From: Anas platyrhynchos
Lineage: Eukaryota > Chordata > Aves > Anseriformes > Anatidae
DNA: 64,000 nucleotides
Reading direction: 5' to 3'
NCBI RefSeq assembly: GCF_047663525.1
Contig: NC_092602.1
Location: forward strand, 8,057,501-8,121,500
The first letter of the stretch is position 1, and each line of letters opens with the position of its first letter. The notes under the pieces were generated by a model. The model was not told where the DNA came from. It saw only the letters and a program-made list of their open reading frames with translations, and did no database searches. Of this stretch, positions 13,301 through 51,500 are shown piece by piece. The position numbers and the translations under genes are program-made.

Positions 13301-13669
13301 CCTGTGCATACTCGAGCACTTGGAGTGGCCTGCTCCTATTAGTCACGAGTAGGCTTTACCGCAGATCCTGCTCCAGGGAGCTCATGCTTATCTTCCTTTT
13401 GGTTTTCTATCATGGCTGGCCAATCTAAAAGTAGGAAATACTGACAGCAACAGTTTTTCAGCAGAGGGATTCCTTGCCTATTTGTCCATTTATGGATGTA
13501 GGGTATGCAGAATACACAATATCCTGAAGAAGAGGAAGGTGCTGAACTGTTTTTTACTTCCTGTTTTCCAGCTGTTCCAGGGACTCCTCAATATGTGGAT
13601 GAGCAGTTCCTATCCCGCCTCTTCCTGTTTGTGGCTCTGGTGATAATGTTCTGGCTGTTGATTGCATAA
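7119..13669 (+). CDS. RNF185: RNF185, ER-membrane RING E3 ubiquitin ligase (194 aa, 6 coding exons)
   Basis: Joins 7119-7300, 8807-8825, 9494-9606, 10143-10197, 12012-12129 and 13572-13669. This gives 585 nt, 194 residues plus stop, with every junction GT-AG and in phase. The start has a strong context (A at -3, G at +4). Domains: a Ser/Thr/Gly-rich N-terminus at about 2-38; a C3HC4 RING with ligands C41, C44, C56, H58, C61, C64, C78 and C81; a Pro/Arg-rich linker at about 98-122; then two hydrophobic segments at about 139-155 and 175-194, the second at the extreme C-terminus. By family knowledge RNF185 is an RNF5 paralogue at the ER (also reported at mitochondria) that ubiquitinates misfolded membrane proteins in ER-associated degradation. 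Human RNF185 is 192 aa. The downstream neighbour is LIMK2, as in mammals. RNF5 is the only close alternative, but the N-terminus and linker fit RNF185. Confidence 0.97.
8196..8325 (+). mobile_element. CR1 LINE 3' fragment
   Basis: In RNF185 between coding exons 1 and 2. It resembles the CR1 3' end: a CCTGGTCTGAT block, 'CTGACCCTGTCCTAAGCA', a diverged 'GATCTGTCCCTTCCAGCCT' segment, and the terminal ATAATTCTATGAAT. It is 5'-truncated, as most CR1 copies are, and old judging by divergence. Borders are approximate. Confidence 0.8.
8807..8825 (+). CDS. RNF185: RNF185 coding exon 2, a 19-nt microexon
   Basis: The exon lies between CTCACAG and GTAAGA. Its first base completes the C61 codon and the remaining 18 encode WPCLHQ (residues 62-67), including zinc ligand C64. 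Without it the RING is destroyed and, since 19 is not a multiple of three, the frame shifts. It sits at the right place in the family sequence, which is strong support despite its size. Automatic gene finders are likely to miss it. Confidence 0.93.
9494..9606 (+). CDS. RNF185: RNF185 coding exon 3 (residues 68-104)
   Basis: Starts with WLETRPNRQ and carries the last two RING ligands, C78 and C81. The acceptor is AAG, preceded directly by 25 uninterrupted T (9466-9490). The donor is CCCAG|GTAATG. Confidence 0.95.
10143..10197 (+). CDS. RNF185: RNF185 coding exon 4 (residues 105-123, Pro-rich linker)
   Basis: A 55-nt exon after CTGCAG encoding the linker [18 protein letters not shown], ending at GGG|GTAAGT. 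Its residues match the RNF185 linker rather than that of RNF5. Confidence 0.94.
11598..11683 (+). mobile_element. CR1 LINE 3' fragment
   Basis: Contains the classic CR1 tail: GAGTTGGACTTGATGATCC, then GGTCCCTTCCAACTCAGG, then repeated TATGATTC units. It lies in RNF185 intron sequence between coding exons 4 and 5, in sense orientation. Together with the copy near 8.2 kb it marks the window as avian or at least sauropsid. Confidence 0.92.
12012..12129 (+). CDS. RNF185: RNF185 coding exon 5 (residues 124-162)
   Basis: Encodes the Gly/Phe-rich stretch [19 protein letters not shown] and the first hydrophobic segment, then RPPP. The acceptor is TCTCTGCAG and the donor is CCAG|GTACCG. Phase 1 joins to the next exon to make A163. 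Confidence 0.95.
13572..13669 (+). CDS. RNF185: RNF185 coding exon 6 (residues 163-194, C-terminal anchor)
   Basis: Encodes [17 protein letters not shown] and then a hydrophobic segment running to the last residue (LIA, then TAA). The acceptor is TTTTCCAG. Confidence 0.96.
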
Positions 13670-14590
13670 ATCTCTTCCATTATTCTCTATATTCATGGCC
13701 GACAAGGCCATTGAAACAGTTACAAACTGCATCCCCATTCTCATTTTAAACCTCTTGGTGTCTGGTTCCATAGCTAACCATGGGTTTCAGAAATCGGTGG
13801 TACCACAGCACAGTGAAGAATCTCACATTTTGCACCAGAGTTGGAAATTAAACATTGGTTAAAAAGTGTATTTCAGCTCAGCTGTCTTGTACAACAGATT
13901 CCTACCACAAACCATGGGCCTAGCTTTGAGCTCTGCCCTTAAAAGAGTGCTGCTCTGAAATCCTGTGCCAAGCAGTTATAGCAGGTTCATGTGAAAGACA
14001 GTTGCCTCAAGGTAGGCTGGACAGGTAAGGAGAAACTTCTGCAGCGTGAACAGCATCTCGTGCTTGGCAAATGTGACGGATCTGCCAGAGCTGTGGGTGT
14101 TATTCGTTGTCTTCACATCAACATCCGGCCGCCTTCAGGAAATCATCTGCAGCACTGCTGGGAATCCTTGGGCACAGCACATGATGCAAATGGAACCAGC
14201 CGTGGAGACTGGTTTCTCTTCTTGCCGTTTTTTCCCAGAGTGATGGAAAACTCCTGCCTGAAGCAGCTCAAGTGGCTGTTAGAAGGGATACAAATTTATG
14301 CTGCAATTTTTTTAAAGCCTGAATTTTCTGGAGCCAGACACTGGAAGATTCTCTGGTGAAGCCGGGTGGGGAGGCCGAACAGTATGACATAGCTGTCTGC
14401 CTCCCCCAGCCCCGCTCCCTACTGACAAAACAGTGTTGTCTTCCTTGGTTCTGTGCAGTGGCCGTTGGCTGCACTTATGGATAATCCCCTCACAACCTTG
14501 CCACCGTAGCTACGTTTCTTTTCCCCAGGGCTGTGAGACTTTCTACGCAAGGTCATGTACTCCAAATAAAATCCTGTAACAGACCTGAGA
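13670..14590 (+). other. RNF185: RNF185 3'UTR (predicted)
   Basis: Sequence from the stop codon to about 20 nt past the AATAAA at 14565-14570. The end point is inferred from that signal. Longer 3'UTRs running toward 15.2 kb cannot be excluded. Confidence 0.6.
14565..14570 (+). terminator. RNF185: Poly(A) signal AATAAA of RNF185
   Basis: The first canonical AATAAA downstream of the RNF185 stop codon, about 900 nt away, followed by a G/T-containing stretch near 14600. Confidence 0.55.
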
Positions 14591-14599
14591 CCAGCTTGT

Positions 14600-15530
14600 T
14601 TGGGGAGAGGAGCAAGGGCCATCTTTAACTGAGCTTTGAGCTTAAGTTTGTCAAACTGTAAAATTATACAGGAGGAAAAATGAGATACTGCCTCTGCTGG
14701 CACGTGCCACAGTAGGGAATGTTTGGAAGAACTTCTCTCTGCACCTGTGTACAGCTACAACATGCCACAACAGAATGGCTCTTGTGCGAGAGTCCCTGCA
14801 GTATCTACCAAAGATATTCATTTGAAGTGCTGGAGAAGACCACAACCGCTTCTGTGATGAGGGGAAAATATTTCAGAAGGTGAGCACTCTGTAGCCTCTT
14901 CGGAATCCTGTTGGGTATACAGCTTTAAAAAGTATTCCTGATGTATTTGTATAGATTCCTTCAGAACAGCAGATACGATGGATTTCCTAACAAGATGAAC
15001 AATTTTGATATTTCTCTGACGAGGCAATTCCATGTCTTTCTTTTACTGTTTTTAGATTGTTTTGATTCAGATCACCCATAGTCATAATGATTTCCTGCAA
15101 GGTGAATATTGTGACTTCCCTCACAACAGACATACGACTTACAAAACAGATCAACTCAGAGAAAGTTTGTTTCAATAGTTAGACTTTTTTCTCATGTGTA
15201 TGGATAAGTTATGTGTACGGGCAGGGCACTTTGATTAATTGTTGTAGAAGCATATTTATGTAACTATAAAATGTTTACTTTGAGCAGCGTGTCAGAGGAT
15301 GACTGATGTTTAACTTCCCAGCCTCCACACTTCCACCTGGCAGGTCCAAGCCTGAGAAGCAGTGGCAGTTGTGTCACGGCCTGGCAGGCTTAGGCCTGCC
15401 TTCCCCTGGCTGAGCGTATCGCTCACGGGAAGCCAGCCCCAGTGCGGGTTCAATGTCTGTCCTACAGCACCTCCAGACCCTTACCGTGCCCTGCATGAGG
15501 TTCTCAAGCGCATGGAACCTCACCTCACCT
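14600..15530. other. RNF185-LIMK2 intergenic spacer
   Basis: About 0.9 kb between the predicted RNF185 poly(A) site and the LIMK2 CpG island. Several short overlapping open frames on the minus strand resemble no family I recognise. I see no RNA gene here. Confidence 0.5.
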
Positions 15531-15904
15531 CCACGGGGTGCTGAGAGGACGAGGAGCGGGGGCAGGCTGGAGATTGCCTCACTCACAAGCCGCTGCGGGC
15601 ATAGGGCCTCAGCCCTGGCGCTGCGGGGAGCTGGGGGCAGCCTTCGGCGGGGCCGCAGGCACCTAACGGGGGCAGAGGGGCTGAGCCGCCCCTGCTAGGC
15701 CGCGGGGTTATGGAAGCGGCGGGGTGACTGAAGCGGGCCGGGGGCGGCTGCCGTGTCCAGAGCCCTTCCCCCGCTGCCCCGCAGCGCGGTGCCGGTACCG
15801 CCACAGCCGCCGCCGGCCCCCGCCGCGCTCCCTTCGCGCCCCGGCCCCGCTCTGCGCCTCAGGCCCCGCACGGTGGGCGGGCCTTACAGCGTGGCCGCGC
15901 CGCG

Positions 15905-15985
15905 ATTGGTCCCCGCCGCGTCCAGCGCCACGCTGCGGCAGGGCGGATTGGCTCTCAGCCGTGAGGTGGGCGGAGCGCCTATTGG
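15905..15985 (+). promoter_or_regulatory. LIMK2: Three inverted CCAAT boxes (NF-Y-type) in the LIMK2 promoter
   Basis: ATTGG occurs at 15905-15909, 15947-15951 and 15981-15985, spaced 42 and 34 bp start to start and all in the same orientation. The flanks fit the NF-Y core (GATTGGT, GATTGGC, TATTGGC). The last lies 97 bp before the LIMK2 start codon. Confidence 0.7.
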
Positions 15986-16081
15986 CTTGCGGCGATGGGC
16001 GGGAGGCGGGGCTCCGATAGGGGCGTGTCCCTCAGGCGGCCCCGCCCCTCCCGCCCCGCCCCGCGAGGCCGCCGGGCGGTG

Positions 16082-44238
<28,157 letters not shown>

Positions 44239-44714
44239 TCAGCTTGTCCTGCTGCCTGCACCACTTCTGTTGGAGTTGAGTGACGGGGAGGGAGATGCAC
44301 TTCAGCCACTTCCAGGGCATTAATGGGGCACCGTGCTGTGCGTTCGCTGCATTGCCTCTCTCTCCCCACCCAACCCTCCTCCTTTTGGACATCCTGATTC
44401 ACTGTGGATTTCTGGCATGTTTCAGAAGCAAAAAGGGCTGTTTCCTGCCAACTGCACCTATGAAAGCTGCTCAACACTATTTTTCTGGCTTGAGAAATGT
44501 TTCTCTGGCCTTTTTAGGCTTCTTTACTGTGGTGCCTTAGAACTTGGCTGCAAGCTGTGAAGCCACCCCGGCCTGTCTGCCAGGGAGGGAATTGCTATAG
44601 GAAACTCTCCTGGGCGAGGACCAGCACTTCTGGAACTTCTGGAACTCCTTCCACTGACTACCCTGCTCAGAAAGCTGGGAAAATTGGACATCTGGCAAAA
44701 GGCCCTACCAGGAC

Positions 44715-44737
44715 AGTGTGTGTGTGTGTGTGTGTGT
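44715..44737 (+). repeat. (TG)n microsatellite in LIMK2 3'UTR
   Basis: GT dinucleotide run with imperfect continuation to about 44760. UG-rich RNA of this kind can bind CELF or TDP-43 type proteins, but that is inference. Confidence 0.85.
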
Positions 44738-45813
44738 TTGTGTGTATGTTTGTGCATGTGTTTTCCAAACCAGCCTGTTGAAATTTTGGCCTCCAGTGTA
44801 TAAGGAGTGAAAAAGCCTAGGAAATGGACAACTCTCATGGGGAAACGTGTATGCATTTTTGTTTTGGTTTGTTTTTGTTTTGTTTTTGTGGGTTTTTTCT
44901 TCTTCTCTCTCTGAATACCTCCAAAAGCCTGAAACACTAAGACTGAGCTCTGCTTGCCCCTCCTGATACTGACCCAGGCAGGCAGCAGATGAGGCACTTG
45001 AACATCTTCAGACCCTGAGCCTGCACAGCAAGTCTTGCCTGCCTAAGGACCTTAACCTATATGAGATTATCTGAACCTGAATATGTAGAACTGCACTAGG
45101 CACTGGCCGAGCTCATCCACGGAGAGATGAAGCTGCTGGAGTGCTTGGCCTGCAGACATGAGGTCACAGAAAGGGTCACAGAAGGTGCTCTTCAGGAAGC
45201 TGAAGGCCTGAAGTGGCTCAGACTTTGTGCATGAGAGATGTGCCCAAGGCTACTTCAAGGATGGACTTGGTAGTAAACAGAAAAGTGATGGAGACTGTCC
45301 CATCCAGCCAGGATTGGCAGCTGGAGAACTAATAATTCCGTTGCCATTACCTCATCTTTCCCTGCAGGCTGTGCAAGTTGCTCCCTTTGAAGGTCTTCTT
45401 GCAGCTGCTGTTGTAGCCCCTGAGCTGATTGTCCAAGCCAAGCAGAAACTTTCTTCAAGGTCATTCCCTGCTTTGGGGAAGAAAAAAGGGCTTGGAGTCA
45501 CTGGGAGGGGGGTGGGGGTTGTTTTCTTCCAGCACTTCTTCAGCTGACGGAGAAGGAAGCAAGCTACTGTCTCAGTAGCTCATGTGGTTGTCAGAACCGA
45601 ACAAAAAGCTGGCTCAAGTCCTGCTCTTAAGTTCTACAAACCTCTTGGTTTAACTGGAGTTTTAGTGTGCTTTCTCCTTGTGTCCCCCCCACCCCTCTCA
45701 GCTGAATGGTGGGAAATGGGTGTTAAGTTACTTTGATTTCCACCACTTACCTGTTAATTTAAAGTATCATGTAAAATGACATGGGACCAGTCATCACCTG
45801 ACAAAGTGTGCGT

Positions 45814-45832
45814 GGGGGTGGGGGGGGGGGGG
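45814..45832 (+). repeat. G-run, 18 G of 19
   Basis: Nearly uninterrupted G stretch (one T at 45819) in the predicted LIMK2 3'UTR. A likely G-quadruplex former and a probable sequencing trouble spot. Confidence 0.9.
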
Positions 45833-46055
45833 CTAGTCTGTGTAGTGGTGTTTTAGAAACCCTGGGGACGGCTCGTGCTGTGAGTCAGTGAAGGAGCCTC
45901 TTGAAACTGGGTCCAGTGGATTCAGGATTGTTAATAGGATTCCCCGCCTCCCTGCTTAAGCTGGTTTGTGAGGGGACCCCTGAAGGGGAGAGTCCTGGGT
46001 CATGTGTGGGTGAGGTTTATGAACTGTGATTTGCACAGCTCCATGATCTAACTAA

Positions 46056-46061
46056 ATTAAA
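46056..46061 (+). terminator. LIMK2: Poly(A) signal ATTAAA of LIMK2
   Basis: ATTAAA about 1.8 kb after the stop, followed at about 46080 by T/G-rich sequence (GGTTTGTGTTGTCTGTG). No canonical AATAAA is seen earlier in the 3'UTR. Confidence 0.6.
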
Positions 46062-46081
46062 AAACAGTAAACGTATGCTGT

Positions 46082-46874
46082 GGAAACAGGTTTGTGTTGT
46101 CTGTGTGGTACATAAAACATCAAGCTCTAACTTGTTTCTGTTGTCACAAAATCTAAGAACTCCCTTTATTGAGCCAGAGGGCTCTACCACACACAGGATG
46201 ACTGAGATGCAGTGTAAGTGTGCTGTAGTCCTAGTCACCTGGAGTGGTGGAAAGGGAAGAAGGTGACGTGTTTTTTTGTTGTTGTTGTTTAAGAGTTGAC
46301 ACAAGGCAGCAGAATATGGAGCCTCTCTCTACTTTCCTTTTCTGAATCAGGGATAAAAACACAACCCATTCTTGGAAACATCGCATTCTGAACTATGTAG
46401 TTCAAGAGGCAGTTGTTGATGCCAGGACAGAAGGAAAATGCTAGCTACGTCAGTGCCTCCTCTAACCTGCTGTGATCTGTCTCCATCATACTTTCCAGTG
46501 CAAGGCCCCAAGGGATAGAGCTGCTGCTGAGTGGCACCAAAGCACAACTGACCTGCGTCACTGCAGGAAGGGGCTGTAACTGAGAGCAGTCTTCCCACGG
46601 GCCAGCCTGCTTAGTCAGCACAGCTCGCATACCCCCGGCTGCTTTTCAGGAACAGTCCCAATACTAGGCTAGCTGCTGGCAGCAAGGAGATAAAGCTCTG
46701 TACCCCTTGTCAGTCCTGGTGAGCGGAGGCACTGCTCGTAGGGAATTTTACCTTTGGGCTTGGCAAAGTGAAGTAGCATCTTCCCTTCTCTGTTTGACAT
46801 CTGCAATAAGCAAAAGGATGCTGCTCTGGCAGGAAGGAATGTAGAGATTGAGCCACAGTCCACACAGATCTACA
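46082..46874. other. LIMK2-PIK3IP1 convergent spacer
   Basis: About 0.8 kb between the predicted poly(A) sites of two genes transcribed toward each other. No gene was recognised. Confidence 0.5.
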
Positions 46875-48296
46875 GAGCATTTTTCTTTTAAGCTTTAATA
46901 CAAGGTAGCACAATCTGCACCTTCTCATACTGAGGTATTTAAAACATTTACAAAGAAATGGTATTCAAAGGCATTTAAAAATAAAATGTTTCCCTTTCCT
47001 GAATCGAACATTAACACTAAAACCCCTGCTGCCAAGTGCTATTCCCTGTTAGGCCCTCAGCTATAAAGCAGATGGCTAGAAAACTTACTTGAATGGCTTG
47101 ATTCCCCTGAGGTGGGGATAGATGTTTCCCTGAACTGGCCTTGACTCGGTGCCATTGGGGAGATGCTGCAGCAGCCATCCTTTCCAAAGTCCCTGGAATG
47201 CTGATAGAAGTTGTTACAAAATCTCTCTTATAAGGCCAGGCTCTGTAAGCAAGCAGGCTTGCTGCACAAGCTGTGTGTGAAGAGGGCTGGGCCAGAAGCC
47301 ATGCTGTAACTTCAGGATCTTGCAAGAGCAGCTGCCCTTACAGCCAGAAGAGCAGGAGCTGCTGCCTCATGGTCAGCGTGACCTCTACAGCTCACTTGGC
47401 CACTCTGTCCAGAGCTAGCCCTGTAGAAAGTCAGGGGAACTTAGATGTCTATCCTCCATGCTCAACCTGCTGTAGGTAACAGAAGGGCACAGGTTTTTTT
47501 TCTTTACTCCAGAACTATCTGCTGCTGGCCTTTTGGTCTCCTGATCTGTGTAAGTGAGCAGGAAGCAGACCACTTGGACACCTACAAGTGTGGCTGTGCA
47601 TGTAGCACCACAGGAAAATAGAGAAGTGGCCTCAGCCCTGGAAGACCTGGATTTTTCGAGAGCTTGAAGAGAGCTTTTCCAAATTTTACACTAGGGCTAA
47701 ACCTACTGTTCCTGGCCAGAGCCATCCCTCAAATACTTATTTGGGGAAAACAAACATAAAAAAACAACCCCTGTTCTAGTAGCAGGATTCTGGATAGCAT
47801 TCCCAGCTCTCAGCCACTAAAGCAAAAAGTCAGGAACTATAATCAGAGTGTAATTATCTAGCTAAGTCTGACGTGAAGCTCCCCTCAGTCCCTGCAGTAC
47901 TGCTCCCTCCTGGGCTTCTAGGCTGAAACGTAAGTAACAGTGCACACCGTTAAATAGGAAAGGAACAGAAAAAGGAAGCCAAGACCACACTCTGGGCTAT
48001 GGGATCTGTGGCTAGGTGTGAGCCTGGCCCATCATCCCCTCCAGCTCCTTGGCACTCTGTGGAGATAGGTGGGAGGAAGCAGCAGGGTCCACCCCACCAC
48101 TCCCCAGCTGGTCATGCACTGAATGGTGCCCCTCAAACAGATTGTGATGAATAGCCCATTGCTCTGTCCCCCTGCATCACCTTCATCTGGCTTTCATCAA
48201 AAAGAAAACAAAATAGAAATGAACACACACAACCCCCACACTCACAGTGGGAAGCTGGAAGCTTCGCTCAGCCTGCACCTCTCCTGCCCCAGCTGC
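46875..48296 (-). other. PIK3IP1: PIK3IP1 3'UTR (predicted)
   Basis: From the TGA (48297-48299) to about 20 nt past the ATTAAA. The limits rest on the signal only. No coding content is evident. Confidence 0.5.
46894..46899 (-). terminator. PIK3IP1: Poly(A) signal ATTAAA of PIK3IP1 (minus strand)
   Basis: TTTAAT on the plus strand reads ATTAAA on the minus strand, about 1.4 kb past the PIK3IP1 stop. It is the best signal I found between that stop and LIMK2. Confidence 0.5.
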
Positions 48297-48504
48297 TCAG
48301 GCACCAGGGGTACCTGCCTGCCCCATGAGCGGGCCGCTACCATCGTGTGTTTCCTCCACAGGCGTCTGGTTCGTGTGCACCACAATTGTGTTCTCATCTA
48401 CAAGCTCACAGGCAGGATTGGTGAACGCTGAGAGTGGCAGTGTGATGCGCTGCATTTCACGCTCGTAAACTTTCTGCTCATGCTTTTCCTTCAGGTCTTT
48501 TCCC
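48297..48504 (-). CDS. PIK3IP1: PIK3IP1 coding exon 6 (cytosolic tail and stop)
   Basis: Encodes GKDLKEKHEQKVYEREMQRI, then TLPLSAFTNPACELVDENT, ending QAGTPGA and TGA. Mammals have Cys where this tail has Tyr (KVYEREM). The acceptor is TTATCTAG behind a T-rich tract. Confidence 0.96.
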
Positions 48505-51500
48505 CTAGATAAGAAAAAAAAAAAAAAACAAACACATAGGTATGTGCATGAGGCAAGTGCCACTGGCTAGAGGCAGAGTTCCAGTGAAGACAATATACTA
48601 GAAAGGCAGATTTAGCTCTTTCTTTAACAAAAAGGATGTTCCAGCTACATACAGTGGTCCCTGAAACATTCCCTATTGTAAACAGAGGCCCCTGTGTGAG
48701 AACCTTTACAAAAAAAGCAGCCAAGTAAAGTGTCCCTCTCTCTAACTGGCTTATTCACTGACAGTGCTTCGACTTAATGATGACTGTACAGCCAACTTCC
48801 TCCTTCAAGCCACGGAACTGACGTGTTACTCAGTACCTTACAGTCCCACAGCACTGCCTGGTGCAGGCCCAGGGGAGCAGTGAGACAGCACAGAGCCCAC
48901 TGCTGTGCAAAAGAGCTTCTGTAGCCTGCTTCATCCAGCAGAAACAACCATCAGAGGTAGTGACAGATTCTGCCTTTTGTTGCAACAAACAAACCTGTGT
49001 AGCAAATTACACCATTACTGTAAGTATTAAAGCCTACTTTAGAGCTGGCTCTGTTGCAGCTAACAGCTTAGTACCACAAGTGGCTTCTCAAACTGACTTC
49101 ACTTTACAGCCTGTAGCTAAAGGAGATGACATCTCTGTAATTTGTGCCAAGGAAGAACTGCCTCACTTTAAAAATGGATGGCATTAATAGCACGTTGTCT
49201 CCAGAAAAAAACGTGTATACCAAAAGCTGCTAAACACATTAGAGGTTTCTCACCACACCCACCCAAACCTGCCAGCTTGCACATGCAATTTAGAGAGCAA
49301 GACACCAGGGAAGAGAGGAAACATCCTGCACTGCAACCCTGCAGTGGGCTGTATGGGACTGAAGAAGCAAAGCTGCATTTGGACAAAGCTCAGCCTCTGT
49401 TTTTGGCTCCTTCCTGCCAAAGACAGGAGTGAGGTGCGACAGGCACCACTCAGCGCCTCCTGGGGCTTGTGATCCCAAACAGGCAGAGCTGCTGAGGGCT
49501 TCCAGTCAGCACATAAGCATTTTGGCAGCTTTTCAAAGCTGCCTACAAGCGTGCAGCAGTGGCTGCTGTTCCTGCCAGCACATGAAACAGCATTCTCTGA
49601 AGTGACACCTCAAATCAGATTCTTCGACAAGCAGCGCTCTGTGTTTTGCCCCTTATGTAACACTCCTCCCTCTGTTTTTTTTTTCTGCCAGCGTTTATTA
49701 TAAACACTTACATAAGGACGTGTCCCAGCCTGGGAGAGGGCTCCTTCTGCTTGGTTGTGTCAGACTGCTGTCAGACAGCCAAACTACAGAACAAACCCTT
49801 CCAGAGGAGACAGCCCGGGCCTTCATTTGCTGCAAACCATATTCACTGGTATTTGTTAATCCTGCCCTGTCCCTTACAAATAACTAAGCTGCTTGCTGTT
49901 ACCACAAACCCTTCTGATGCTCAAATGCTGCTGAGCTACAGAAAGGTTTCTTTCCAACACGCTGAAGTGGCTGAACAAGTTATAACTTACACGTGAATCA
50001 AAACTGACCTTAGAGCAGACAGGAGCAGACAGGGTTCCTTTTTGGTAAAAAGAACTTGTTCAAAAAGAGCACTACTTGATATGCAGCTTCATAGAACACA
50101 ATGCACGTGTGCAAAGAATTTGCCATTTTTCTTCTAAAGGTACCTACACTAGAAAAAGCTGGGGAACAGGTGGCCTGCTAAAAGGATCGCTTCTTCTGAC
50201 CACAAAAGAAATTTCTTGTGAGGACACCTGGGATCTGCTCTCTCCAGCTCTTACCTGAAAGTCAGCTCCCCTGGGAGCACCTGAGAAAGCCACATCAAAG
50301 CACACACAAGCCCCAAAACAAAAACAATCTTAATTCTTAAGTAGTTCTTGTGACAAGAGAAACTCTTGTATGAAAAGACAGCATGTAGCTGTCTTTTCAC
50401 TAGGAGCTAGTTGGGTCTGCAGATGCTGCTCAGACTTTCCTTATCTATATAGGTTGCTTCATGCAACCAGCCTTTGTACGAAGAACAGTAGCCACTGACC
50501 TCTTATAGATATATCCCAGGACGATGCCAGCTCCAATGGCAATGATTATCACCATCATGATCAGCCCCAGCACATACCCTGTGGAGAGAAAAGAGGCAGA
50601 ATTGGAGGCATTAGATTCAGTTACAGCGTTGCTTTCAGAGCCTCAAAAAATTCCATCCTGCCAGAATTACAGGAATGGATGGATCCAGTACACAATCCAG
50701 TGTTTGTACCTAGTGTCCCTAAGTCCTTCTTTTCTCTGGAGTTCATCTGCACTCTCTGACTTATCCCAATGACTGGCTGCACAGCGGCTGCCTCACTCCG
50801 GGAGGGCAAGGTATCAGCTGGTTCAAACACCTGGTTGACCTCCTGAGAAATATTAACCTCTGCTGTAGGGACTGGGACTGTGGTAGCAGTAGCATCTGTT
50901 GGGAAAAAAAAGAGACAAAATACTAAGCATTGATGAGCACTTTAGCATAACATGTGCTTTGTGAGTGGAACAGATCTAGACTGCTATCACTGGACTGCCT
51001 TCGAAGTAACTGACAAACATTTCTTCCCTCTTAAGCTGTTGCCAGAAATCCTACCAAGAAACACATATTCCTCCCCCTGCTTTCCTCTACATGAATCTAT
51101 TTAACTAGGAGTGTAAGGCACCACCACAGACGAGACAGAAGTCAGGCAGCAGAATGAATCCCAGGTTCAGGGCATGAGTCCAGGGGATGCAGAATGACTT
51201 CATTTAGTCTATAGATCGATACACAGGCTGCAGCTTCAATCATGCTGAGCAGACATGAACAAGATGATAAGGATCTCCATCCCAAATCTCCCAGGAGTCT
51301 TTATCTCTCTCCTGCCTCCATCCTTCTGACACAGAAAGGTTTGATGGAAAGAGACTCCAGCTGGTGGAAGAACAACCTGGGGACATTCTTATGCAGCCCC
51401 TCTTTGCAGCCATATCACAAACTCCTTTAGCATTAGAGACAGGCTAAGTCAGAGCTACACTTCAGTCAGCACAGTCACTGACTGGCCTAAGTACAGCAAG

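Larger units (their letters stand above)
44239..46080 (+). other. LIMK2: LIMK2 3'UTR (predicted)
   Basis: From the TAG to just past the ATTAAA at 46056-46061. It contains a TG repeat (about 44715-44737), a GTTTT-rich block (about 44857-44897) and a long G run (45814-45832). The open frames here resemble no protein. Confidence 0.65.

Noticed and set aside
48470-48485. Possible YxxM PI3K-binding motif in the PIK3IP1 tail
   Set aside because: The tyrosine is followed by Met at +4 (YEREM), not +3, so the motif is not met.
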